DNA of 42,392 bases from Mongoliibacter sp. GTDB taxonomy: Bacteria; Bacteroidota; Bacteroidia; Cytophagales; Cyclobacteriaceae. The number at the start of each line of letters is the position of its first letter. Within the stretch, counting starts at the first letter, position 1. The stretch covers positions 1 through 42,392 of the forward strand of contig NZ_REBN01000165.1 in NCBI RefSeq assembly GCF_007692705.1. The letters run 5' to 3'. Both the position numbers and the translations under genes were made by a program. The notes beneath the pieces are model-generated. The model ran no database searches. It worked only from the letters and a program-made list of their open reading frames with translations, and was not told the origin of the DNA. Shown here one piece after another: positions 34,226-42,392 of this stretch.

Positions 34226-34657
34226 GTTACTCTGAGCCTTACAATGGCTGATTGGATTGTAATTAAAAGGTGTTGTTTATGGTTGGCACCAAGAGAAATT
34301 GATTAAAATCTATAGCTAAGACCCTCGATTTTTTAAGCAAATAATATTCAAAAGTAAAATTAGAGATTCAATCTCCCCATAGAATGATCTATAAGGGGCT
34401 ATTTAATTTTTTCAGTTTATTTATAAGTCAGGATAGTATTATGTCAAATGTTTTTCAACTAAACTGAATAATATAAATTTTTTTTGAAATATGATAATAA
34501 ATAAAGATAGGCTGACAGATCAGAAATGTTTTTCAAAATAAAATAACAGCATCTTCTTTTTAAATATGTCTGTATATTGATTATATTTAATTGATTCTGT
34601 GTGTTTTAATGGGTTTCACAGATTTCCATTTTTTCAATATTTGAAAGATCTTGATGT
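34226..34657. other. Long AT-rich leader before the kinase/cyclase operon
   Basis: About 430 bp with no gene on either strand that I can support. It presumably holds the promoter of the 34658 operon. No TAnnTTTG match is obvious. The length before a three-gene operon leaves room for regulation. Confidence 0.4.
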
Positions 34658-37600
34658 ATGGTAACGGAACAGCTTATTTACGAAAGCAAAAAGTCAAAGA
34701 TCTACTTTTTGGAAGAATCAGAATTTGACAAGCCGGTTTTATTGAAGATTCTCAATTATGAATTCCCGACCCCCAAAGACATTGAGCAATTCTACAATGA
34801 ATTTGAAATTATAGATGGTCTCGGCATTAAAGGAACGCGGATGTCCTTAAAAAAACTCAAATATAGCGGTAAGCATGCCATGTATTTGGAGTGGGTCAAG
34901 GGTAAGACTGTCAAGGAAGCTTTCAAAGGCAAGCAAAAAGATACTTTAGACTTTCTACATATTGCCATACGTATGGCAGAGGCTATTGCTGAACTTCACG
35001 AACAGAATATTATTCACAAGGATATTTCAGGCAATAACATCATTGTGGATATTCAGGACAGGTGGGTTAAGATTATAGATTTTGGTTTAGCCTCAAAATT
35101 ATCCCTCAAACAACAACACCTGGGAAATCCAGAGCATCTGGATGGGACACTGGAGTATATCAGTCCGGAACAAACCGGCCGAATGAACCGGGTCATAGAT
35201 TACAGGACAGACCTATATTCATTAGGGGTAGTCTTATATGAAATGCTAACAGGTGCTACGCCATTTGTTGGCTTAGATCCTTTGGGGATAGTTCATGGGC
35301 ATATTGCCAGTGTACCTCAATCAGCTCAAAGTAAAAATCCTTTGGTTCCGAAGCAGATTTCGGATATTGTCGATATTCTATTGTCTAAAAAATCTGAAGA
35401 CAGGTACCAATCTGCCTACGGTTTGAAACATGACCTTGAGCTTTGTTTAAAACAAGTTCTGGAGAAAAAAGACATAAGTGAATTTCCGCTTAAGACCCAA
35501 GATTTTTCAGGCAAGTTCAATCTTCCCCAAAAATTGTATGGAAGGGAATCCGAGCTGGAAATTCTTTTAGGCAAGTTTGAAGACGTAGCAGAAGGAGGAA
35601 CGAGTCTGGTGCTGGTTTCGGGCTATTCAGGAACAGGAAAATCGGCTCTAGTGCATGAAATCCACAAGCCCATAACGCAAAAATCAGGATATTTTATCGA
35701 AGGTAAGTTTGATCAATATCAGCGGGATGTGCCATATTTTGCTATTTTACAGGCTTTCGAAGAATTGATTGAAATTCTTATGGGTGAAACCCACAGCCGT
35801 CTGAAGGTGATCAGAAAAGATATACTCGAGGCAGTAGGAGAGGAAGGGAAAGTGTTGACAGATGTATTGCCTGGACTTGAGTTGATTGTTGGTTCGCAGC
35901 CTGAAGTACCTGAACTTGGAGGAAATGAGGCAAAGAACAGATTCAATTATATTTTTAAAAAGTTTGCCAACGCGGTTTCCAAAAGAGAGTACCCTGTTGT
36001 GATCTTTATTGATGATTTGCAATGGGCAGACTCGAGTTCGTTAAGCCTCTTACAATCACTAGTAAGCGACCCTGAAAATTCCCATATGATGTTCATTGGG
36101 GCCTATCGGGACAATGAGGTCAATGCAGCCCACCCCTTTACTATAATGGTCAATGACCTTAAAAAAGCAGGCAATGACATTTATGACCTGAAAATCGGTA
36201 ACCTTTCTTTGGAGGACGTTACCGATCTGATAGGAGATGCTTTGGAAAGAGATGTGGAAGAGGTCAGGGGCTTAGCCGGATTAGTCCACAATAAAACGCA
36301 GGGAAATGCCTTTTTTCTTACTCAATTTTTGAGGTCCCTTTATGAAGAAGAATTATTGTTTTTTAACAGGTCTGGAAGGGTTTGGGAATTTGATCTTCTT
36401 CAGATCAAGGAAAAAAACATTACAGACAATGTGGTGGAGTTGATGGCTGGCAAATTTCTGAAACTTCCTCCTTCTACCCAAAATGTGCTTCGGGCCTCAG
36501 CCTGTTTTGGAAATCAATTTGACACAGAAACGCTGACACTGATTCATGAAGGAGATCAGGAACAGACAATGAAGGATTTGAAAGCTGCATTGGCAGAAGG
36601 ACTGATCCTGCCTAAAGGCGAAAATGGATTTAAATTTGCGCACGACCGCATCCATCAAGCCGTTTACAGCCTGATAAATGACGCTGATAAAGACATCACC
36701 CATGTGAAGATTGGTAAACAGCTGCTGCAAAATATTTCCGAAGAAAAGCTCCATCTTCATCTTTTTGATATCGTCAATCAGCTTAATCGTGGCGTAAAAC
36801 TTATTCTCGAACCATGTGAAAGAGAAAGGCTTTGCAAACTCAATCTTAGTGCGGGAATTAAAGCCAAAGAATCTTCAGCCTACAAAACAGCATATGATTA
36901 TTTTATTAATGGAATCAATCTGTTGAGGGAAAATTATTGGAAAGACCAATATGAGCTTTCTCTTCAACTTCATGCACTTGCTGGAGAAACAGCCTACCTG
37001 AATGGTGATTTCCAAAAGATGGATGTAATGATCAGAGCGGTTTTAGACAATGCTGTAAACCTGCTAGAAAAGGTCAAATCTTACGAGATTAGGATTCTGG
37101 CTTTCAAAGCAGAAAATAAATTGCTTGAAGCGATCAAGACAGGCTTGGAAGTATTGGAACAGCTGGGTGAAAAATTCCCCTCAAAACCCACTATGGCCCA
37201 TGTGATGGTTGCTTTGTTAAAATCTAAGATTCAACTTAGCGGCAAGAATAACGATACCTTGGCCAATCTGCCTCCCATGGAAGATGAAATTAAGATCGCC
37301 GCAATGCGGATCATGGCAGGTATAGCTTCTTCCAGCTATTGGGCTACACCTACACTATTTCCACTGATCATTTTTCGTATGGTCAGCCTTTCTCTGAAAT
37401 ATGGGAATACCCAGGTATCTTCCTTTGCCTTTGCCACTTACGGGGTGATCATGTGCGGTGTCTTGGGGGCGATGAAAAGTGGATACCAATTTGGTAAGCT
37501 TGGTCTGATTCTTTTGGAAAAATACAAGGCAAAAGAATGGAAAACGCAGGTTTATACTCCAATATATTGCTTGATCATTAATTGGAATGAACACATAGAT

Positions 37601-39760
37601 AAGACCCTAAAGCCCTTGCAGGAATCTTACCATATAGGGATGGAAACGGGAGCTATAGAATTTGCCTGTATCAATACCAATATTTACTGCATTCACAGCT
37701 ATCTGAGTGGAAAACCATTGGAGAGACTTGAGGTAGAGACAAAGGCATATAGTCAAAGTTTTCTCTTATTCAATCAAGAAACCAACCTGAATTACAATGA
37801 AGTCTACCATCAGAGTATGCTTAATCTGATGGGACAGTCTGATGATCCATTGCTTTTGAGAGGAACTGCTTATGATGAGGAAAAAATGGTGGTTCAAAAC
37901 GAGGAAAGGAATGATAAAACAGGCATGTTTTTTCTTCATTTCAATAAACTTATCCTCAGCTATATTTTCGGGGAATATGAATCCGGGATTAAACATGCGG
38001 ATGAATCCCGCAAACTTTTAGAAGCTGTTTTGGCAAAATTCGAAATCCCCAACCATCATTTTTATGAAGCGCTTACCATGCTCGCACATTATGAGCAAGC
38101 TGAAAAAAAGACCAGAAAAAGATATAAGAAACGTATTCTGTCCAATGTCAAAAAATTAAAAACCTGGGCCAAGGATGCCCCCGAAAACTTCCAGCACAAA
38201 TATGATATTCTGATGGCAGAATTGTATAGGCTTAAGGGGGATTTTGAAAAGGCAGCATTATTTTATGATAAGGCAATTCAAGGAGCCAGTCAACAGAATT
38301 TTATCCATGAAGAAGGGATTGCGAGAGAATTGACGGGGAGGTGTTATATGAATCAACATGCAGAGTCATTGGCAGAGTTTTACCTAAAGTCCTCCTACAA
38401 TGCTTACCGTGAGTGGGGAGCTTTGGCTAAGCTGAAAGAAATGGAAATCAAATATTCCAAATATGTAACCGGAATTGGTTCCGGACCGGGTCTAAATTCA
38501 ATTACGATGATGGCCACTACTTCCGTGGAAAGGACCACTAGCTCTAAGTTGGACCTTGCTACCATTTTAAAAGCTTCCTCATCCATTTCCCAGGAAATCA
38601 TCCTGAGTAAGCTGCTGAAAAGACTGATGTCTACAGTAATGGAGAATGCAGGAGCGGATAGGGGGTTATTGCTTTTGAAAAGCAACGGTAAATTATTTAT
38701 TGAAGCACTTGCAGAAAATGAAGGTAAAGATACTCAGGTACTTCAGCATATCAATTATAAGGACTCGGGGCTATTGTCTGAATCAATCGTGTCCTATGTA
38801 ACCCAATCAGAAAAAAGTATAGTCGTACAGGATGCCAAAAACGAAAGAAGATTTCCCCAGTGCGGCTTTCTAAAAGATTCTCCGGTGCTTTCCGTTCTGT
38901 CCTTGCCAATTATGCACTTAGGAAAAATGGTAGGTATACTGTATCTGGAAAACAACAAGTCTACAGCTGCCTTTTCGCAGGAAAGAGTGGACCTTTTGGC
39001 TTTGCTTTCCGGACAGATTGCGGTGTCTATCAATAATGCTATTCTCTATGAAAACTTAGAGCAGAAAGTGGCTGAAAGAACGGTGGAGCTGGAGGAGGAA
39101 AAGAGAAAATCAGATGACTTGTTGCTGAATATTCTTCCTGCAGAAATAGCGGATGAACTGAAAAGAACCAAAAAAACTACTCCCCAGTACTTTGAAAAAG
39201 TAACGGTCATGTTTACCGATTTTAAAGGGTTTACCACTTCCAGTGAGCTGATGTCTCCAGAAGAATTGGTAAATGAGTTAGGGGCTTGTTTTAGTCAATT
39301 TGACAGTATAATAGAAAAATATGGTATTGAAAAAATCAAAACCATAGGGGATTCATATATGTGCGTGGGTGGGCTTCCTGTACCCAACTCCACCCATTCC
39401 ATTGATGTGGTCAATGCCGCCCTTGAGATCAGAGACTGGATGGATGAGCGCAATGAGGCCGCAAAACATACAGGTAGCCCATTCTTTGAAATAAGAATAG
39501 GGCTGGATACCGGACCTGTGATTGCAGGGGTGGTGGGTACCAAGAAATTTGCCTACGACATCTGGGGAGATACAGTAAACACGGCTTCTAGAATGGAATC
39601 ATCGGGAGAAATCGGGAAAATCAATATTTCTGGAAAAACTTATGAAACCATCAAAGATGCCTTTGATTGTGAATACAGGGGGAAAATTGAAGCCAAGAAT
39701 AAGGGCTTGATCGACATGTATTTTGTAGAGCCCGTTAAAGAGAAGGCTCGAATAGTATGA
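34658..39760 (+). CDS. Ser/Thr kinase-ATPase-GAF-adenylate cyclase hybrid
   Basis: A 1700-residue multidomain signalling protein. (1) Protein kinase fold, about 1-270: K30 (VLLKIL), catalytic HKDISGNN (120-127, Lys for Arg in HRD and no Lys at D+2), DFG at 141-143, SPE at 169-171. (2) AAA_16 ATPase, about 290-640: Walker A GYSGTGKS (322-329), Walker B VVIFIDDLQWAD. (3) A long helical TPR-like region to about 1280. (4) GAF domain, about 1295-1445. (5) Coiled linker with LLLNILPAEIADELK. (6) Class III cyclase: metal Asp D1521 and D1565, K1561 and D1634 in the base-selecting positions (Lys/Asp as in adenylate cyclases, not Glu/Cys), N1641 and R1645. The cyclase should make cAMP. It lies 31 bases before the lipoxygenase gene, probably the same operon. 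No membrane segment is evident. Confidence 0.9.
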   Translation: MVTEQLIYESKKSKIYFLEESEFDKPVLLKILNYEFPTPKDIEQFYNEFEIIDGLGIKGTRMSLKKLKYSGKHAMYLEWVKGKTVKEAFKGKQKDTLDFLHIAIRMAEAIAELHEQNIIHKDISGNNIIVDIQDRWVKIIDFGLASKLSLKQQHLGNPEHLDGTLEYISPEQTGRMNRVIDYRTDLYSLGVVLYEMLTGATPFVGLDPLGIVHGHIASVPQSAQSKNPLVPKQISDIVDILLSKKSEDRYQSAYGLKHDLELCLKQVLEKKDISEFPLKTQDFSGKFNLPQKLYGRESELEILLGKFEDVAEGGTSLVLVSGYSGTGKSALVHEIHKPITQKSGYFIEGKFDQYQRDVPYFAILQAFEELIEILMGETHSRLKVIRKDILEAVGEEGKVLTDVLPGLELIVGSQPEVPELGGNEAKNRFNYIFKKFANAVSKREYPVVIFIDDLQWADSSSLSLLQSLVSDPENSHMMFIGAYRDNEVNAAHPFTIMVNDLKKAGNDIYDLKIGNLSLEDVTDLIGDALERDVEEVRGLAGLVHNKTQGNAFFLTQFLRSLYEEELLFFNRSGRVWEFDLLQIKEKNITDNVVELMAGKFLKLPPSTQNVLRASACFGNQFDTETLTLIHEGDQEQTMKDLKAALAEGLILPKGENGFKFAHDRIHQAVYSLINDADKDITHVKIGKQLLQNISEEKLHLHLFDIVNQLNRGVKLILEPCERERLCKLNLSAGIKAKESSAYKTAYDYFINGINLLRENYWKDQYELSLQLHALAGETAYLNGDFQKMDVMIRAVLDNAVNLLEKVKSYEIRILAFKAENKLLEAIKTGLEVLEQLGEKFPSKPTMAHVMVALLKSKIQLSGKNNDTLANLPPMEDEIKIAAMRIMAGIASSSYWATPTLFPLIIFRMVSLSLKYGNTQVSSFAFATYGVIMCGVLGAMKSGYQFGKLGLILLEKYKAKEWKTQVYTPIYCLIINWNEHIDKTLKPLQESYHIGMETGAIEFACINTNIYCIHSYLSGKPLERLEVETKAYSQSFLLFNQETNLNYNEVYHQSMLNLMGQSDDPLLLRGTAYDEEKMVVQNEERNDKTGMFFLHFNKLILSYIFGEYESGIKHADESRKLLEAVLAKFEIPNHHFYEALTMLAHYEQAEKKTRKRYKKRILSNVKKLKTWAKDAPENFQHKYDILMAELYRLKGDFEKAALFYDKAIQGASQQNFIHEEGIARELTGRCYMNQHAESLAEFYLKSSYNAYREWGALAKLKEMEIKYSKYVTGIGSGPGLNSITMMATTSVERTTSSKLDLATILKASSSISQEIILSKLLKRLMSTVMENAGADRGLLLLKSNGKLFIEALAENEGKDTQVLQHINYKDSGLLSESIVSYVTQSEKSIVVQDAKNERRFPQCGFLKDSPVLSVLSLPIMHLGKMVGILYLENNKSTAAFSQERVDLLALLSGQIAVSINNAILYENLEQKVAERTVELEEEKRKSDDLLLNILPAEIADELKRTKKTTPQYFEKVTVMFTDFKGFTTSSELMSPEELVNELGACFSQFDSIIEKYGIEKIKTIGDSYMCVGGLPVPNSTHSIDVVNAALEIRDWMDERNEAAKHTGSPFFEIRIGLDTGPVIAGVVGTKKFAYDIWGDTVNTASRMESSGEIGKINISGKTYETIKDAFDCEYRGKIEAKNKGLIDMYFVEPVKEKARIV

Positions 39761-39791
39761 CAGAATTGTTCAATTATCATTAATAAAAAAT

Positions 39792-41981
39792 ATGAGTTTA
39801 TTTCCCCCTGGCTGTTCCGAAGAGGATATAGAAAAGGTTTACCTGGAAGCACATCAGGAAACCAAAATTGGTTTCACAAATTCGGGAAACTATTTTGCTC
39901 CCAACCTGAAAAGTATCAATCATTTAGAAGTAGGCACTTCCAAAGTGATCAATAGTTTTTTTGTGAGGGCTGTTGAGTATTTGCTTACCATTTATCAGCG
40001 ATTTTTAAGCTGGCTCAAAAGGAAGTATCATGGTCTTTTTCCGAGGAAAGAACATATTATTGGGCATGCCAAGAATGCCTACATCACCGGAAGACTGACT
40101 TTTGCCAAAAGAACAGATTATGCAACGCCCATACATCATGTTCCTTTGGAACTTTGGGCCCGTACCCGATGGGGAGCCTGGCGCTTATTTGCCAAAGGTG
40201 AGACAGATAAAAACGGTGTGTTCAAATTAGAATTTGATTATATCCTTTCAAGACGATGGAGATACAGCTCTTTTCATTTTGAAATCTATCAGATTCAACA
40301 TGTGTTTTTTGACCAGAATGACCGTAAGGCGGACGTCAGGCTGGAACTGTTTGAAAGGATAAAAATCCCAAAAGGAGATCTTACAGGTCTGGGCTATGAC
40401 TTAGGGAATTTACAATTGTTTTTATGGGAGTACAGAGATGATACCATGCTTCCCCGGGTGGTGATCAAAGACCATGAGGAAGATGCTCCGGAATATTACT
40501 CAGAGGGAAGAAACAATGCTATTCAACAGCAATTTGTCCCCATACAGCTGACCAAAGACAAGCACATTATACAAATCAAGAAAGACAAGGCGCACATCAG
40601 TATTTTGGATATACAGAAGGATTATCCAAAAAACCTGACAGTAGCCATGGAGGAGAAACTGAAATATTCCACAAGATGTGATTATTGGTTTGGAAGGAGG
40701 ATGATGAACGGCATGAACTCTGCGACTTTTGTCCCTGACGCAGAAGAACCGGAAAGATATTGGGTCAGATATTTTGGAGCTTGCGATTATGAAGTCAATG
40801 ATGAATATGCTTTTCCCACTGTTGAAATCAAATTCCATATTGCTCCTGATAAACTTCCTGTCCCAGAACGGATTATTATTACCGGGCCTGTCAGTATCTA
40901 TGATAAGTCACCTTTTCAGACCCGTACATTTACTGCCTCAGACGGAGAAAGTTGGGAGCATGCCAAGAGAGTCGTCAGGGTTACAGGAGCATTGTCTACT
41001 GAATTGGATGACCATTTTGCAGGAACCCATGGCAATACTGAGCAGTTTGCCATAGCAGCTAGAAGGAATCTGAGAAAAAGCCCTCTGACTACCTTACTTT
41101 TTCCACATCTCAAGGAAGTCGCACTTATCAATCATGCTGCAGATACCATATTGATAGGACCTGGGTATATACCGAGGGCATCAGCCTTGACTTCGGATGG
41201 GATTGAGCAAAGGGTTACAGATATGATGGGTACTTTGGATTGGAAGAATTGGGAACCCATGGAAATCATCAATTCCCGCCATACCTATGCGCAGGCTGAG
41301 AATTTATTCTGGGAGGTTGTGGAGGAATTTGTGGATTCGTTTTTTGAACAAAATGAAGGTGGGATCATCAAGGAATGGTACGAGGTTTTTAAATTCAGCG
41401 AAGACTTGGTAAATAATTCCGTACCTGCATTTCATGAAAGGAAAAAAGGGGAACTACTCAGTCCTGAGGAGCAGGAATTTGAAAATAAGAGGGTGGAATA
41501 CTATCATGCCCGATTTAGATTCGATCCCGAATTGCCCAGAAGAGTCATAAATGGGGTGAAAAAGTCAGTTTCCCCAATAACGGAAAACCCCGAAGAGCCG
41601 ACAATAGAAGACTGGGAAAACCTAAAGCAGGCCTGTAAATACATCATCATGCAGGCTACTTTTATGCATACCTGGGTCAATGAACATCAATATGAAGATA
41701 TAGGAGAGATTTTATATAGTAGTTTGGGTTTGAGATTTGGTAGCCGACCTGAGGGGGTCTTTCTTCCTGAAAGTGACTATTCCATTTCCCCGGACCTGAC
41801 CAGGGCTACTCAAATGATGTGGTTTAGCAACTTGCTTTCCAGGACTGAATATGGATTTATTACAAGAAATGAGGAGAATGACATTGATCCGCTGTTTGCA
41901 GAAATATTAGAAAGGCGCAGGCCGGATTTTAAAGCGCTTTATGTTGAAATCGACAATATTGAATCAAGGACTAATATATAA
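39792..41981 (+). CDS. Bacterial lipoxygenase
   Basis: Non-haem iron dioxygenase that adds O2 to polyunsaturated fatty acids to form hydroperoxides; 729 residues. All five iron ligands are identifiable: H408 and H413 (DDHFAGTH), H626 and N630 (HTWVN), and the C-terminal Ile 729. Other family motifs are DYWFGRRMMNGMNS (usual D-x-FG-x-Q-x-L-x-G-x-N), EQFAIAARRNLRKSPLTTLLFPHL and WEHAKRVV. The catalytic domain is about 290-729. The N-terminal 1-280 has an amphipathic helix (VEYLLTIYQRFLSWLKRKY) and a beta-sandwich-like stretch (YITGRLTFAKRT...VPLELWARTRWGAWRLFA) instead of an obvious PLAT domain. No signal peptide is seen. The gene is followed after 3 bases by the catalase-related gene. Confidence 0.9.
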   Translation: MSLFPPGCSEEDIEKVYLEAHQETKIGFTNSGNYFAPNLKSINHLEVGTSKVINSFFVRAVEYLLTIYQRFLSWLKRKYHGLFPRKEHIIGHAKNAYITGRLTFAKRTDYATPIHHVPLELWARTRWGAWRLFAKGETDKNGVFKLEFDYILSRRWRYSSFHFEIYQIQHVFFDQNDRKADVRLELFERIKIPKGDLTGLGYDLGNLQLFLWEYRDDTMLPRVVIKDHEEDAPEYYSEGRNNAIQQQFVPIQLTKDKHIIQIKKDKAHISILDIQKDYPKNLTVAMEEKLKYSTRCDYWFGRRMMNGMNSATFVPDAEEPERYWVRYFGACDYEVNDEYAFPTVEIKFHIAPDKLPVPERIIITGPVSIYDKSPFQTRTFTASDGESWEHAKRVVRVTGALSTELDDHFAGTHGNTEQFAIAARRNLRKSPLTTLLFPHLKEVALINHAADTILIGPGYIPRASALTSDGIEQRVTDMMGTLDWKNWEPMEIINSRHTYAQAENLFWEVVEEFVDSFFEQNEGGIIKEWYEVFKFSEDLVNNSVPAFHERKKGELLSPEEQEFENKRVEYYHARFRFDPELPRRVINGVKKSVSPITENPEEPTIEDWENLKQACKYIIMQATFMHTWVNEHQYEDIGEILYSSLGLRFGSRPEGVFLPESDYSISPDLTRATQMMWFSNLLSRTEYGFITRNEENDIDPLFAEILERRRPDFKALYVEIDNIESRTNI

Positions 41982-41984
41982 ACC

Positions 41985-42392
41985 ATGGAAAGCAGCAGTA
42001 AATTTATCAAGCACAGTGTATGGCGTGCAGTGACCGGTGCCAAGGACAAAATTTATTTATGGCTTTTCTGCCAGTTTTTCAGTTGGGTCATCGTATTGAC
42101 ATTAAGTCTTTTTTACCGAAGGAGAATGTCTCATGACAATGGAATAGCCGGTATGGGAAAGCTGACTATAGTGCCTGACCCAAAGTTTCCGGCACATGAT
42201 TTTTTTGCACCGGGTAGAGTGTTTCCTGCCAGAATCCGTCATGCTTCTGCTACATTTCTTGATGACGCCATGAATTGTATCCGCAGTATGTCTATCAAAT
42301 TCAGTGACCATCATTTCAAGAGCCCTTTTGATATAGAAATGAATACGGGTGAAATCAGTCTTTTCTGGTCAGCTTATAGCTTTTTTCAGTTT
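41985..42392 (+). CDS. Catalase-related haem protein, allene-oxide-synthase-like (5' part)
   Basis: The first 136 residues of a gene that runs off the window. After a hydrophobic helix (about 24-44: YLWLFCQFFSWVIVLTLSLFY) comes the catalase-fold opening: distal haem histidine H50 in RRRMSHDNGIAGMGKLTIV, then PDPKFPAHDFFAPGRVFPAR, SMSIKFSD and DIEMNTGE. From memory these match coral allene oxide synthase (the cAOS domain of the AOS-LOX fusion), which has THTVGTGGIGEITIV, NDPKFPEHEFFTAGRTFPAR and DIVMNTGE, more closely than true catalases. The residue before the distal His is Ser49, where cAOS has Thr and catalases usually Val. It likely converts lipoxygenase hydroperoxides. Product type (allene oxide, or others) cannot be told. 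Confidence 0.82.
   Translation, partial: MESSSKFIKHSVWRAVTGAKDKIYLWLFCQFFSWVIVLTLSLFYRRRMSHDNGIAGMGKLTIVPDPKFPAHDFFAPGRVFPARIRHASATFLDDAMNCIRSMSIKFSDHHFKSPFDIEMNTGEISLFWSAYSFFQF

Overview
The window looks like chromosomal DNA of a Bacteroidota bacterium, most likely order Cytophagales, family Cyclobacteriaceae (Algoriphagus/Belliella-like). The signs are AT-rich intergenic DNA, starts without a Shine-Dalgarno sequence but with Bacteroidota-type TAnnTTTG promoter elements, and typical families: HYC_CC_PP, DUF5916, DUF2911, putative porin, MtaB, type III glutamine synthetase, VF530. I see no rRNA, tRNA, CRISPR array or complete insertion sequence.

Layout. (1) 1-408: 3' end of an outer-membrane barrel gene, then about 530 bp of decayed sequence. 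(2) 938-10445: a copper/silver efflux locus: HYC_CC_PP protein, CusA-type RND pump, a four-helix-bundle (S23/IVP-like) gene, a TolC/CusC-type channel, a CusB-type adaptor with a heavy-metal-binding domain and DUF3347, and a DUF2911 lipoprotein. Its gaps are filled with short phased repeats built on GAAATA. (3) 10467-13335: PAS/DHp signalling protein, HD-domain protein, lipoprotein. (4) 13440-18983: housekeeping genes: Zn-ribbon coiled coil and Nif3/YqfO on the minus strand; lpxK, putative porin and miaE overlapping on the plus strand. (5) 19187-24119: ABC permease and GMC oxidoreductase (overlapping), then DUF805 and mtaB on the minus strand. (6) 24119-31727: glnN, a Zn-ribbon protein, EcsC, a DUF5916 barrel, VF530, a tiny membrane protein, and a secreted protein made of six NGIP repeats. 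(7) 32030-34168: a Fic AMPylase with clustered operator-like repeats, a broken small ORF and a porin-family protein. (8) 34658 to the end: a three-gene operon encoding a 1700-residue kinase-ATPase-GAF-adenylate cyclase, a lipoxygenase with a full iron-ligand set, and the start of a catalase-related haem protein whose N-terminus closely resembles coral allene oxide synthase.

How the genes may work together. The cus genes form one envelope-spanning Cu(I)/Ag(I) export machine; all three metal-relay methionines of CusA are conserved. The last three genes look like an oxylipin module: the lipoxygenase would make fatty-acid hydroperoxides, the catalase-like enzyme would convert them, and the giant kinase/cyclase would link the pathway to signalling. 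This pairing, with a cyclase signalling protein in front, is the most novel system in the window. The phased GAAATA arrays, which also supply the signal-peptide coding sequence of the efflux channel, are the most unusual DNA-level feature.
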